A stretch of 64,000 nt of DNA from Moraxella atlantae NBRC 14588 (GCF_001591265.1 NZ_BCUL01000004.1:62001-126000), one strand, 5' to 3'; numbered from the stretch's first letter, positions 35,893 to 47,767 are shown. Notes: generated by a model from the letters alone, not told the origin. Made by a program: numbers and translations.

Positions 35893-37434
35893 ATGTCTGC
35901 CATCATTTCTTTTGTTGATTTTGCCACACGCATACCCGATGTACGCCGCGGTGCTTGTAGCGTTTGGGGCACCAAATTTGGCTTGGCGTTGGCGTGCTTG
36001 ATCGCGCCTGCGCCGGGCTTTGCAGGTCTGCCACCCAATGACCAAAACCCGATGCCCACGTATGCACAAAAAAATCCGCAAGAACGCGCCGCCATCGCAC
36101 GTGGAGCATACATTGCGCGCGCGGCTGACTGCACAGCGTGTCACGGTGAGGATTATGCTGGTGGTGTGCCGTTTGTGCTACCGATGGGCACGGTGTATTC
36201 AACCAACATCACCCAGTCGGTCAGTTACGGTATTGGCGGTTATAACTTGCAGCAGTTTGCCAATGCCATGCGCAAGGGCAAAACACCGTATCGTCATCTA
36301 TATCCAGCCATGCCTTACCCTGCCTATAGCGCGATGAGTGACCAAGATATCAGCGATCTATTTGCCTATATGCAGACCATTGACGCGGTGGATAGCAACC
36401 CACTTGCAAAAACTGATATGAAGTTTCCATTTAATATCCGCGCGTTGATGATTGGCTACAATCTTATCAATATGCCCAACTGGCAATTTAGCCCACAGCT
36501 GTCTGACAGCCAAAAACGCGGTAAGTATTTGGTGGATAATCTTGGCCACTGCGGCGACTGCCACACACCACGCAATGCCACTATGGGCTATGATATGTCT
36601 AAATACCTAGCAGGTGCGTATATTCAAGGCATAAAAGCCCCTAACATCACCACCGATGTTGCCACAGGTATTGGCAGCTGGCGCAAGCAGGACATCGTCA
36701 CCTTCTTAAAAACAGGCGTGCTGCAGCACCAAGCGATTGCAGGCGATGAGATGGGTAAGGCGGTATACCACAGTTTGCAGTACCTGACCGATAGTGATTT
36801 GATGGCAATGGCAGATTATCTTAAGACCGTGCCGCCTGTCAAAAGTGGCTCGGTGGTTGCCCCACTCGATGTTAGTCGTCTGCCAAAACCTGCCAGCGCT
36901 GATATGACCTACAATTTGCTCAAACAAATTGACGTGCTCAAGGCAGCACAAGCGCGTGTTAAGCCCAACACAGGCGAGGCGATCTATTTGACCAACTGCG
37001 CCAGCTGTCATGGCGTGGCAGGTGAAGGGCAAGTCGAAGCCAAATACCCTGCCATCACGGGTCTTGCGATTTTGCGTGAACATGAGCCTGAACGCTTGTT
37101 CAATGTGCTGTATCGCGGTGCTAAAAGCCCATTAAACAGTATGCCCAAAATGCCTGCTTATGCTGATAAACTCAGCGATGAACAAATCGCCCAAGTAGCA
37201 AATTACGTCCGCACCCAATTTGGCGGCTTGCCTGCCAGTAACCTGACGGGGGCAGACGCAAAAAAGCTCGCTAACCGTCAGCCTGCCGTACCGTTTTTAA
37301 TTGCCAATGCAGGGTGGCTGATGGTGTTGGGTATGGTGTTAGGCGTGCTGCTGTTGGCATGGCTGTTATGGCGGCTGCTACATCGGCGTAAACCGACCGT
37401 CCAACAGGTGACACAAACCAAAGTCGTGCATTAA
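35893..37434 (+). CDS. Membrane-anchored tri-heme cytochrome c
   Basis: 513 aa. N-terminal export signal (hydrophobic FGLALACLIAPAPGFAG, about 29-45). Three heme-attachment motifs: CTACH (C80-H84), CGDCH (C220-H224) and CASCH (C369-H373), each followed by a Met-containing cytochrome c fold. A single transmembrane anchor (about 472-494) precedes a basic cytoplasmic tail. The plan is that of the cytochrome subunit of membrane alcohol/gluconate-type dehydrogenases, passing periplasmic electrons to quinone or an oxidase. It is first of a three-gene redox block with an amine oxidase and a mono-heme cytochrome. Confidence 0.9.
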   Translation: MSAIISFVDFATRIPDVRRGACSVWGTKFGLALACLIAPAPGFAGLPPNDQNPMPTYAQKNPQERAAIARGAYIARAADCTACHGEDYAGGVPFVLPMGTVYSTNITQSVSYGIGGYNLQQFANAMRKGKTPYRHLYPAMPYPAYSAMSDQDISDLFAYMQTIDAVDSNPLAKTDMKFPFNIRALMIGYNLINMPNWQFSPQLSDSQKRGKYLVDNLGHCGDCHTPRNATMGYDMSKYLAGAYIQGIKAPNITTDVATGIGSWRKQDIVTFLKTGVLQHQAIAGDEMGKAVYHSLQYLTDSDLMAMADYLKTVPPVKSGSVVAPLDVSRLPKPASADMTYNLLKQIDVLKAAQARVKPNTGEAIYLTNCASCHGVAGEGQVEAKYPAITGLAILREHEPERLFNVLYRGAKSPLNSMPKMPAYADKLSDEQIAQVANYVRTQFGGLPASNLTGADAKKLANRQPAVPFLIANAGWLMVLGMVLGVLLLAWLLWRLLHRRKPTVQQVTQTKVVH

Positions 37435-37541
37435 GCGTTTGCGGTAGCACACATTTTGCCAGTTTTAGTCTTGATCAGTTTTATTAGTTTTGAGCATAGC
37501 TTGATATAACCGCTACATTTTAAGCATCACAGGGATTTTGT

Positions 37542-39146
37542 ATGGCTTTATCCGAATTTTCCCCCACTCGCCGTGAGCTGTTTAGCCTGATTGGCAAATT
37601 GGCAGGCGCGGCAACCATGTACCAAGCCATGACCAGCATGGGCTTTGCTGCCGAGTCAGATTTTCGCCAAGCCATCAACCTACAAGGTGCACCTGCAGGC
37701 AAAACCGTGGTGATTTTGGGCGCAGGGCTGGCAGGGCTGACCGCGGCGTATGAATTGCGCAAGGCAGGCTATATCGTCAAGGTGCTTGAATACCAAAACC
37801 GTGGCGGTGGGCGCAGCATCACGATGCGCGGCGGCGACCGCTATACCGAAATCAGTGGCGATGTCATCACCTGTGACTTTGCTGATGGCAATTATTTTAA
37901 CCCCGGTCCGTGGCGGTTGCCGCACCATCACTATGCCATCATTCATTATTGCCGTGAGTTTGGCGTGGCACTTGAGCCATTTATTCAAGAAAACCACGAA
38001 GCATATTTGCATAGCACCAAGCACTTTGGTGGCGTGCCGCAGCGATTAGGCGATGTCAAAAACGACATGCGCGGCTATACAGCACAGCTGTTAGCAAAGT
38101 CGCTTAACCAACATGATCTTGATCAAACGGTGACCGCCGAAGACAAAGATAAATTGCTAGATTGGCTCAAAACATGGGGCGTGCTCAATGCCAATTACCA
38201 ATACACTGCGTCTGATACGTTGGCAATGCAGCGTCACCCTGCGGTGCTACCTGGTGGCGGCTTGATGCCGCGGTGGCGGTCATCTCAGCCACTACCGATG
38301 TCAGAACTGCTCGATGCGCGCTTTTGGGCGACGATGAGCATGGATTATAACTATTACTCTTATAAACACAGCCCACCGATGTTTCAGCCCGTTGGTGGTA
38401 TGGGTAAAATCGGCGACGCTTTCACGCGTGAGTGCCAAGAGTTGATTACATTTAATCGCAAAGTTATCAAAATCGACCAAAACGCTAATGGCGTGACAGT
38501 GTACCACCACAACAGCCAAAATCCCAATGCAGGCGTTGAGCAGCTACAAGCCGATTATTGTATTTGTACCATTCCGCTGTCCGTGCTAAGCCAATTAGAT
38601 GTGCAAGTATCACCTGCCATGAAAGAAGCGATTGCAGCAATTCCGTACGAAACCTCTGCCAAGGTCGGGCTTGAGTTTAATCGGCGTTTTTGGGAAGAAG
38701 ATGAATGGATTTATGGCGGTGTGACGTACACCGATATGCCGATTAACCAAATTTCCTACCCATCTGACCGCTTGTTTAGCAAAGGCCCTGCCGTGTTGCT
38801 CGGCTGTTATAATTTTGGCGCAGATTCGTACAAATTTACCGCACTCAATCCGCAGCAGCGCATCGAGGCGGCATTGGTGTATGGCGCGCGCATCCACCCA
38901 CAGTACAGCAAGGAATTTCGCAGCGGTACGTCATGGGCATGGCACCGTGTGTCATGGACGCTTGGTTGCTATGGTATTTGGAACAATACCACACGCGAAA
39001 AATACTACAACACTCTGTGCCAAATCGATAACCGCATTGTGTTGGCAGGTGAGCATTGCTCGGATTTACCTGCGTGGCAAGAGGGCGCGATTTTATCGGG
39101 TATTGACACCGCCAAACGCTTGCACCACAAGATTTTGACTACCTAA
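37542..39146 (+). CDS. Tat-exported flavin amine oxidase/dehydrogenase
   Basis: 534 aa. The N-terminus SPTRRELFSLIGKLAG is a twin-arginine signal. VVILGAGLAGLTAAYELRKAG (FAD dinucleotide-binding fold, G60-x-G-x-x-G65) and the GGGRS motif typical of monoamine/L-amino-acid oxidases follow. The C-terminus has VLAGEHCSDLPAWQEGAILSG, the second FAD motif. It would oxidise an amine or amino acid in the periplasm. Flanking cytochrome c genes, and the precedent of NicA2, a flavin amine oxidase that hands electrons to a cytochrome c, suggest a dehydrogenase rather than an O2-using oxidase. The substrate is unknown. Confidence 0.9.
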   Translation: MALSEFSPTRRELFSLIGKLAGAATMYQAMTSMGFAAESDFRQAINLQGAPAGKTVVILGAGLAGLTAAYELRKAGYIVKVLEYQNRGGGRSITMRGGDRYTEISGDVITCDFADGNYFNPGPWRLPHHHYAIIHYCREFGVALEPFIQENHEAYLHSTKHFGGVPQRLGDVKNDMRGYTAQLLAKSLNQHDLDQTVTAEDKDKLLDWLKTWGVLNANYQYTASDTLAMQRHPAVLPGGGLMPRWRSSQPLPMSELLDARFWATMSMDYNYYSYKHSPPMFQPVGGMGKIGDAFTRECQELITFNRKVIKIDQNANGVTVYHHNSQNPNAGVEQLQADYCICTIPLSVLSQLDVQVSPAMKEAIAAIPYETSAKVGLEFNRRFWEEDEWIYGGVTYTDMPINQISYPSDRLFSKGPAVLLGCYNFGADSYKFTALNPQQRIEAALVYGARIHPQYSKEFRSGTSWAWHRVSWTLGCYGIWNNTTREKYYNTLCQIDNRIVLAGEHCSDLPAWQEGAILSGIDTAKRLHHKILTT

Positions 39147-39847
39147 TGAGGCGCGCAGCTATGAAACGTTCAAACATCGGTTTAGCCGTTGCGGTTGTGT
39201 GTGTACTTGCGGTCATCATCGCGTTGTTGGTGGGCGCACAAAACCAATCCTATGCCACCACAACAAGCAAGCCGCTGACAAGCCGCACGACATCGGCAAC
39301 CGCCACACCCAATCCACCCGTAGACATCTATGCCAGCCGTGATGAACGCGCGTGGGGCGGTGTGTATCTATACAATCCGCAAGCCAAAACGCTTGACGAT
39401 ACCTACCAAAGCCTGACCCAAAGCACAGGCGGGCACGTGGTTGATAATCGCCAACTACCTCCTTTAGATAAAGACGCGAACTACCAAAAATGGCAGCAAT
39501 ATTTTGGTGAATCGGGCTCATTTAACACCGATGATGGCAAGGCGATCTATCATGCGTCTTGCGCAGGCTGTCACTTGCACCAAGGGCAAGGCGGTATAGG
39601 CGCAGGCTATTATCCGCCGCTGGCAAACAATCCCAAAATGCACTCGGCTGACTATATTTATAGTGTGGTGCTCAACGGTTTGCGCGGCATGCCGTATTTT
39701 CGTGATATGCTTAGCGATGCGCAAATCGCCAATATTACCAAATACGTACAAGAGCAGCTCAACGGCATTGCAAGCACTGCCAACGCCAAAGACGTTGCCG
39801 CCTTGCGCCATGATACGGCACCGACTACCGACCCCAGTGACCACTAA
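39146..39847 (+). CDS. Mono-heme c-type cytochrome, membrane-anchored
   Basis: 233 aa. The start ATG overlaps the amine oxidase stop by one base (TAATG), signalling translational coupling; ATG at 39161 is an alternative. An N-terminal transmembrane anchor (about 11-30) is followed by a Thr/Ser-rich linker, then one heme motif CAGCH (C139-H143) and a probable axial Met in GLRGMPYF. It is a likely direct electron acceptor for the amine oxidase before the tri-heme cytochrome. Confidence 0.9.
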   Translation: MRRAAMKRSNIGLAVAVVCVLAVIIALLVGAQNQSYATTTSKPLTSRTTSATATPNPPVDIYASRDERAWGGVYLYNPQAKTLDDTYQSLTQSTGGHVVDNRQLPPLDKDANYQKWQQYFGESGSFNTDDGKAIYHASCAGCHLHQGQGGIGAGYYPPLANNPKMHSADYIYSVVLNGLRGMPYFRDMLSDAQIANITKYVQEQLNGIASTANAKDVAALRHDTAPTTDPSDH

Positions 39848-39859
39848 ACGCTTGCATTT

Positions 39860-41314
39860 GTGACCTTGCCGACTGCTACCCACCCGTCTTGTGCGTCATC
39901 TAGTATTCAACGTCAGCTGCTAACTGCTTTGCTGCTTGGCTTGCCATTGTTATGGCTAGCAATCAGCCTTGTGATGGGTTGGCGGCTGAGTCATGAAATT
40001 GGCGAACAAAGCGATACCCAGCTGGTGCAATTTGCCGCCTATCTTGCTCAGCTTAGCGATGAGCTTGACAAACCCAACGCTCCTGACACCACACCGCCTG
40101 TGGTGACCATCAAGACTTACCAAAAAAACGGTGACATTGGCTCGGCAAAGGACGGCGCGGTCAGCTTTGCCATTTGGGCAAAACCGTCGTTTGGTGATGC
40201 GCCCACCCACGTGCCAAACACCCCATCATTGATCCTTGCCGATCGCAAGGGGCAGCACTTTATATACTCTGCCAACGCGCAAGGCTTTATTGAGCAGAGC
40301 GTCAAAGACCGCCCGTGGCGACTGTTTTTTATCCAAACCCCACACCATACTGTTGCTGTAGGACAACGCGTGTCTGAACGCCGTGAGATGATTGTTGATA
40401 CCTTGCTTGGGCAGGGCGTGACAATGTTTGTTGGGTTGATCCTGCTGATTGTTTGGGTCAATTGGCAGGTACGGCGCGGTATTGCGCCGTTATCAGCAAT
40501 TAGCAAGCAAGTTGCCCATCATAAGCCCTGTGATGCCAGCCCGATTGACGCACGTGTACCGCAAGAAATCGCCCCACTGGTGACTGAGCTAAACCAGCTG
40601 TTTACCCGTACCGCGCAAGTGCTGGCACGTGAACAACGCTTTACCGCCGATGCCTCACATGAGCTACGCAGCCCACTGACCAGCCTCAAGCTACAAGCCG
40701 ATCTATTGACCCAATACGCCTATGATCTGCCTGCCGAGCAAGCCGAACCGCTACTAGAATATAGCCAAAAAATCACCAACGGCATACAACGCGCCAATCG
40801 CTTGGTTGAGCAGTTATTGGTCTTGGCAAAAATCGACCCACAGCACCAACTGCCGCCTGAGGCGCGTCAGCCCATCGACTGGCTTGCTATCAGTGACGCG
40901 GTGCTTAGTGAGATCAATCGCCCTGCCCGCGAGCGTTACAGTCAATTACGCCGTGATATCACCGCGCCTACCCCTGCCGATATTCTACCGCTTGATGGTA
41001 ACCCAACGCTGATTAGCCTGTTGCTGCGCAATTTACTTGACAATGCCATTCGCTATACACCTGAGGGCAGCCGTATCAGGCTGACGCTTGCTGCTGATCA
41101 TATCAGTGTTTGCGACAACGGCAACGGCGTACCGCCCGAACAGCTAAACCGCCTAACCGAGCGTTTTTATCGACCTGCAGGACAATCCCAACAAGGCAGC
41201 GGCTTGGGGCTATCCATCGTGGCGCGGATCGCCGCGTTGCACGGTCTGACGCTGTCTTTTGACAACCAAAACGCGCCTGCGCATGGCTTGTGCGTGACGC
41301 TGCGCCGTGCTTGA
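39860..41314 (+). CDS. Sensor histidine kinase, PmrB/QseC-like
   Basis: 484 aa from a GTG. Two transmembrane segments (about 18-40 and 184-203) enclose a periplasmic sensor of about 145 residues. HAMP/linker, then H-box DASHELRSPLTSLK (His about 267), N-box LLRNLLDNAIRYTPEG, and G-box DNGNGVPP...GSGLGLSIV complete the kinase. It follows the mono-heme cytochrome by 12 bp. It probably pairs with the orphan-looking regulator at 33448; an eptA-like gene lies downstream. Confidence 0.9.
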   Translation: MTLPTATHPSCASSSIQRQLLTALLLGLPLLWLAISLVMGWRLSHEIGEQSDTQLVQFAAYLAQLSDELDKPNAPDTTPPVVTIKTYQKNGDIGSAKDGAVSFAIWAKPSFGDAPTHVPNTPSLILADRKGQHFIYSANAQGFIEQSVKDRPWRLFFIQTPHHTVAVGQRVSERREMIVDTLLGQGVTMFVGLILLIVWVNWQVRRGIAPLSAISKQVAHHKPCDASPIDARVPQEIAPLVTELNQLFTRTAQVLAREQRFTADASHELRSPLTSLKLQADLLTQYAYDLPAEQAEPLLEYSQKITNGIQRANRLVEQLLVLAKIDPQHQLPPEARQPIDWLAISDAVLSEINRPARERYSQLRRDITAPTPADILPLDGNPTLISLLLRNLLDNAIRYTPEGSRIRLTLAADHISVCDNGNGVPPEQLNRLTERFYRPAGQSQQGSGLGLSIVARIAALHGLTLSFDNQNAPAHGLCVTLRRA

Positions 41315-41396
41315 TACGCCTGCGTAAATTAAGCCTGTGTTAAGCCTGATGTTTTAAAATTGCCCGACAAATCCTTGGCTTAGACGTCTGCTAAGG

Positions 41397-43133
41397 ATGA
41401 CGGGCGAGCTTATGACACAATCTTTTGGCGCACACACCACGCAATCCACCAACCAACCAACCACCAAGTACGAGGCGATAAACCGCCGTCTGCCACTTCG
41501 CGCTTGGCATCACTTACGCCAAACAGGGCTCAATCCATTTGTGACCATGGCACTGTTAGCAGGCTTTTTGGTCTTAACTGCCAACTGGCAATTTTTTCAT
41601 CAGGTGTTGGCGGTGTATCCGTTGGCACAAAATGTCGGCTTTGTGTTGTCTTTGGCATTGGTGCTGTTTGCCTTGCTGCTGTTGGTGCTACTCCTAACGG
41701 CCTATCGCTATACCCTCAAGCCGATTGGGGTGCTGCTTTTATTGGTAGCAGCGGTGACAGGTTATTTTGCTGATACGTATGCCACCGTTTATGATGCCAA
41801 TATGCTACAAAACGCTTTGCAAACTGATACTGCCGAAGCGCATGATTTGCTCAATGGCTGGTTTATTTTGCGTGTGTTGGTGTTGGGTGTATTGCCCAGT
41901 GCGTGGCTAATTTGGCAACCGCTTAAACAACTATCACTCAAACAAGCCGTGCTGCAACGCTTCGCTTGGCTGGTCGGCTGTGTCGTGCTGTTGGCGGTAT
42001 TGATGGGTAGCCAAAGTGGGCAGTACGCCAGCTTTTTTCGTGAACACAAACCGCTACGCAGCTACGCGCTGCCACTCACGCCGATTTATGCTATGGACAA
42101 ATTGGCGAGCAATGCGCTGCACGCCCACAAACGCGCCCATGTCAGCATTCAAGACCCTGCTGCTGATGCCAAACAGCTCTCTACACCTGCCACACGTCGC
42201 CCGCGCTTGGTGGTAATGGTGGTGGGTGAAACCGCACGCGCCGATCACAGCCCGATGAATGGCTATGCGCGTAACACCTTGCCGCAGCTGAGCCAAACCG
42301 CAGGCGTGACCAACTTTAGCCATGTGACCTCGTGCGGTACTTCAACGGCGTATTCGGTGCCGTGTATGTTTAGCTATTTGGGGGAACAAAATTACCAAGT
42401 CGATGACGCAGGCAATTACCGCAACGTGTTAGACACTTTGCACCGCTTAGGAATTAATGTGTTATGGCGCGACAACAATTCAGATTCTAAGGGTGTGATG
42501 AGCCAGTTGCCGCAGGACTTATACCAGTCTTATCGCACGGATGCGACCAACCCTGTTTGCCACACCAATCCATATGGTGAATGCCGCGATGTCGGTATGC
42601 TAGCAGGTTTGGATGATTATTTAAAAACCACCCACGCTACCGCGCCGCGCGATGTGCTGATTGTGCTGCATCAAATGGGTAATCACGGGCCTGCGTATTA
42701 CAAACGCTATGATGCCACCTTTGCCAAATTTAACCCTGTGTGCCAAACCAATGAGCTTGCCGACTGTGCGCAACGTGAGATTATCAACGGTTATGACAAC
42801 GCTCTGTTGGCGACCGATGACTTTTTGGCAAAAACCATTAGCTGGCTAAAAACTCACCAACAAGACTATGACGTGGCAATGTTATATAGCAGTGACCACG
42901 GCGAAAGCTTGGGCGAAAACAACGTGTATCTGCACGGCTTGCCCAAAGCATTTGCCCCCGAAGACCAACGCCACGTACTGGCGATGATGTGGCGCGCTGA
43001 TAGCAACACACCAAGTTTTGCTCAGCCTGTGGCAGGTGACAGCCAACTCTCCCACGATGCCATCACGCCCACATTGCTAAAATTGTTTGACGTGCACACG
43101 CGTGCAGCAGCAGACACGCGCTTTATCCAATAG
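41397..43133 (+). CDS. eptA: Phosphoethanolamine transferase, EptA-like
   Basis: 578 aa (ATG at 41412 is an alternative start). Five predicted N-terminal transmembrane helices (about 45-225) precede a periplasmic alkaline-phosphatase-fold domain. VVMVVGETARADH contains a metal-ligand Glu; the nucleophile Thr lies in SCGTSTAYSVPCMFSYLG (about T315); SDHGESLGENNVYLHG supplies the other metal ligands. It transfers phosphoethanolamine to lipid A, the change behind PmrAB-controlled polymyxin resistance in Acinetobacter. Paired Cys in the catalytic domain are typical. It follows the kinase by 82 bp. Confidence 0.92.
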   Translation: MTGELMTQSFGAHTTQSTNQPTTKYEAINRRLPLRAWHHLRQTGLNPFVTMALLAGFLVLTANWQFFHQVLAVYPLAQNVGFVLSLALVLFALLLLVLLLTAYRYTLKPIGVLLLLVAAVTGYFADTYATVYDANMLQNALQTDTAEAHDLLNGWFILRVLVLGVLPSAWLIWQPLKQLSLKQAVLQRFAWLVGCVVLLAVLMGSQSGQYASFFREHKPLRSYALPLTPIYAMDKLASNALHAHKRAHVSIQDPAADAKQLSTPATRRPRLVVMVVGETARADHSPMNGYARNTLPQLSQTAGVTNFSHVTSCGTSTAYSVPCMFSYLGEQNYQVDDAGNYRNVLDTLHRLGINVLWRDNNSDSKGVMSQLPQDLYQSYRTDATNPVCHTNPYGECRDVGMLAGLDDYLKTTHATAPRDVLIVLHQMGNHGPAYYKRYDATFAKFNPVCQTNELADCAQREIINGYDNALLATDDFLAKTISWLKTHQQDYDVAMLYSSDHGESLGENNVYLHGLPKAFAPEDQRHVLAMMWRADSNTPSFAQPVAGDSQLSHDAITPTLLKLFDVHTRAAADTRFIQ

Positions 43134-43151
43134 TCCCGTTGGTGTTTGTCT

Positions 43152-43859
43152 ATGAATCGCCTACCAATCCAACATCAAACACCTACTTGGCAAGCGGTTG
43201 CGATCGGGGCAGGTCTAACGCTGCTGGCGACTTTCAGCCTTGAGCACAGCACGGTGGATATCGCGTTTAGTCAGCTGTTTTATTTGCATGGGCAATGGCT
43301 ACTTGGCAAGCATGAGCAGCCATATGCCTTGCTGCTCTACCGCCTGCCCAAAGCCTTACTGATTGTGTGGGCGGTGTATTTGTTGGCAGCACGGCTGCAG
43401 CGTGTGGTTGTACGCTTTTCGCAGCCATTGGCGCGGTTGTTTCGCCCTGTACACAAGTTAAGCAACACCGATTTGTGGTATTTGGTGACAGCGTTAGTGC
43501 TTGTGCCCACCATCACCGCAACGCTCAAAGCTGTCACTCACGTGACCTGCCCCAATCACTTACTGTTGTTTGGTGGCGATATGCCGTATTTGACGCTGTG
43601 GCAAAGCTTACAGATATCAAACCACGCCAAATGCTTTCCTGCGGCGCATGCCAGTTCGGGCTTTGCGCTGTATGCGTGGGCGTTTGTACCGCTGTTGTGG
43701 CGGTGGCGGTGGCAAATTGTGACGGCGGTGACGTTGGGCGGTTGGCTGATGGGACTGTATAAAATCGCCATCGGTGATCATTTTTTTAGCCATACTGCGG
43801 TCGCAATGCTGCTGGCATGGACTTTGTGCGCTGCGTTAGCACGGGTGTTTTATCGCTAA
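43152..43859 (+). CDS. PAP2-family phosphatase
   Basis: 235 aa from the ATG at 43152, 18 bp after eptA. Five or six transmembrane segments. The PAP2 motifs are degenerate: KAVTHVTCPNHL (motif 1), FPAAHASSGFALY (motif 2, catalytic His) and GDHFFSHTAVAML (motif 3 His, with the preceding Arg not in the usual place). It probably acts on lipid A or undecaprenyl pyrophosphate. PAP2 genes often follow eptA, where removal of a lipid A phosphate or recycling of lipid carriers would complement phosphoethanolamine addition. Confidence 0.85.
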   Translation: MNRLPIQHQTPTWQAVAIGAGLTLLATFSLEHSTVDIAFSQLFYLHGQWLLGKHEQPYALLLYRLPKALLIVWAVYLLAARLQRVVVRFSQPLARLFRPVHKLSNTDLWYLVTALVLVPTITATLKAVTHVTCPNHLLLFGGDMPYLTLWQSLQISNHAKCFPAAHASSGFALYAWAFVPLLWRWRWQIVTAVTLGGWLMGLYKIAIGDHFFSHTAVAMLLAWTLCAALARVFYR

Positions 43860-43870
43860 ATTTTATGCAC

Positions 43871-43903
43871 AAAAAACGGCTTGAATTATCAAACCGTTTT
43901 TTT
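43871..43903. terminator. Bidirectional terminator after PAP2 gene / thiC
   Basis: AAAAAACGGCTTGA-atta-TCAAACCGTTTTTTT between the convergent PAP2 and thiC genes; the stem has one internal mismatch. Confidence 0.8.
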
Positions 43904-43926
43904 AAGCAGTCGCTTTTTACACGGTG

Positions 43927-45996
<2,070 letters not shown>

Positions 45997-46047
45997 TTAT
46001 CAAAATATGGGTAAATCCCAATCGACTCGGCTTGCTCACAACGCGCC

Positions 46048-46136
46048 AGACTTCCCTACGACGGTACGAACCGCATCAGGTGCGACGGGTATTTCTCAGC
46101 TTGCCGCTTTTAAACCCAATACGATGGCACCCACGC
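46048..46136 (-). promoter_or_regulatory. TPP riboswitch
   Basis: On the minus strand the conserved pieces occur in order: GGGTGCC (46132-46126), CTGAGAAATACCC, ACCTGAT, then GTAGGGAA (near 46052). This is the THI-box consensus, in the leader of thiC. Confidence 0.93.
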
Positions 46137-46299
46137 TCAACGCTATCATGCAAACACCATCGAATCGCCAAAAGCTGTCTGACCAAAACTGGCAAGCACC
46201 CCGAGTCATGTTGGCTTTATCTTAACAAAACTTACGCGCTAAACCTAGTGAAATTTTGTCAGATTTTTTAGGCAATTACAGGTATGATAAGCGGTTAAA

Positions 46300-47685
46300 A
46301 TGAACGGTGAAAACGTGATGAAATGTTGCCAAGCTTCTCGTGTTTTGTCTTTAGGGTGGTTGGTTGGTGCGTTAGTACTCAGCCCAAACGCCTCGGCGAA
46401 TGATTTGTGGGATTTGTACGCCGCCGCCCAACGCCACAACGGGCAATGGGCAGCGCAGCAGTACGACTATCTGGCGCAGCAGCACGATGTGGGACTGGCG
46501 GCAGGCGACTTGTTACCACAAGTTGGCGTGCAAGGCAGTGTCAAGCGTAACCAGTTTTATCCACAGCACGGCGGCGACGACACAGGCAATGCGGTCAGTC
46601 AAGTGGGGCTAGGCGTTCGGCAAGCGTTATACCGCGCCGATAAATGGACGAACTTGCAAAAAGCCACGCTTGCCCAACAGGCGTATGATCTTAAACTGTT
46701 GCAGCAGCACGCTGATTTGACCGAGCAGATCATCAAGGCATATCTTGGAGTTTTGCGCGCGCAAGCGATGACCGAAAGCCTCAACGCCGAATGGCGCGCA
46801 CTCAAGGCACAAGATGACATGATGCAGGCGCGACTGGCAGCAGGTGTGGTAGCACGCGTCGATACCGATGAAACCCACGCGCGTTTGGTCAGCGTGCAGG
46901 CGCAGCTTGCCAACAATGAAGTCGCCATCATGAATGCCAAGCAGCAGTTGGCGTTAGTGACCGCCCAACCGATTGAAGATATCGCGCCCTTACCGCTGCC
47001 GATCACGTTCAATTTGGTACCCAAGCGCAGCGTTGAGCAGTGGCTTAATGCCACCCAACAAGACAACCTTGCCATTCAACAAGCGCAAACCCAAGTCGCC
47101 ATTGCCAATCAACAAGTGACTTATCTAAAATCCAATCTGTATCCCAAGGTGGATTTGGTTGGTAACATCAGTTGGCAGGATAACAGCAACCGTTTGCAAT
47201 CGGTGTACGATGGCTCGACGTATCAAATTGGCATTGAGCTTGACTGGCCGCTGTACACAGGTGGGCGTACACGCTTAGCAGCGCAACAAGGCGCATTGCA
47301 AGCCCAAGCTGCGCAACGTCGGCTTGCATTTGTCTATCAGCAAGCGATGACACAAACCAGCCAAGCCTACCTCAATCTGATGGCAAGCCAAGCTACGCTT
47401 GATGCACAAGCCGCTGCCGTCACCGCCAATGCCAAAGTCGCTGAGGCTTCACAGACAGGGTATGACCTAGGCATGCGCTCGATGGTTGATACCCTATTGG
47501 CACAACGGCAATATTACGCTGCGCGGCGCGATTGGCTCAATGCGCATTTTGATTATTTGGTTGCGTATGTTGATTTGCAAAAAGCCACAGGACGATTGGG
47601 CGATGACACGGTCAAAGCCTTAGATAATCTGCTACAAGCCAGCATTCAACCTCGCCCGCTATCTGACCGATCCGCCATGCCATAA
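46300..47685 (+). CDS. TolC-family outer membrane efflux protein
   Basis: 461 aa. Signal peptide MKCCQASRV...SPNASAND (start could be ATG 46318). The rest is long alpha-helical coiled coil with two repeats, as in TolC: NDLWDLYAAAQRHNGQW, DLLPQVGVQGSVKRN, IELDWPLYTGGRTRLAAQQG and TLLAQRQYYAARRDWLNAHFDYL are type I secretion/efflux outer membrane factor blocks. It forms a trimeric channel-tunnel for efflux or secretion. No pump gene is adjacent. Confidence 0.9.
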   Translation: MNGENVMKCCQASRVLSLGWLVGALVLSPNASANDLWDLYAAAQRHNGQWAAQQYDYLAQQHDVGLAAGDLLPQVGVQGSVKRNQFYPQHGGDDTGNAVSQVGLGVRQALYRADKWTNLQKATLAQQAYDLKLLQQHADLTEQIIKAYLGVLRAQAMTESLNAEWRALKAQDDMMQARLAAGVVARVDTDETHARLVSVQAQLANNEVAIMNAKQQLALVTAQPIEDIAPLPLPITFNLVPKRSVEQWLNATQQDNLAIQQAQTQVAIANQQVTYLKSNLYPKVDLVGNISWQDNSNRLQSVYDGSTYQIGIELDWPLYTGGRTRLAAQQGALQAQAAQRRLAFVYQQAMTQTSQAYLNLMASQATLDAQAAAVTANAKVAEASQTGYDLGMRSMVDTLLAQRQYYAARRDWLNAHFDYLVAYVDLQKATGRLGDDTVKALDNLLQASIQPRPLSDRSAMP

Positions 47686-47711
47686 TATCGTTTTGCCAAA
47701 TTTACGCACAA

Positions 47712-47742
47712 AAAAAACCCCATCTAAGCTAGATAGGGTTTT
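47712..47742. terminator. Bidirectional terminator tolC-like / pstS
   Basis: AACCCCATCTA-agc-TAGATAGGGTT, flanked by A and T tracts, between convergent genes. Confidence 0.85.
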
Positions 47743-47767
47743 CGCTTACCTGAATTTAATCAAGCGA

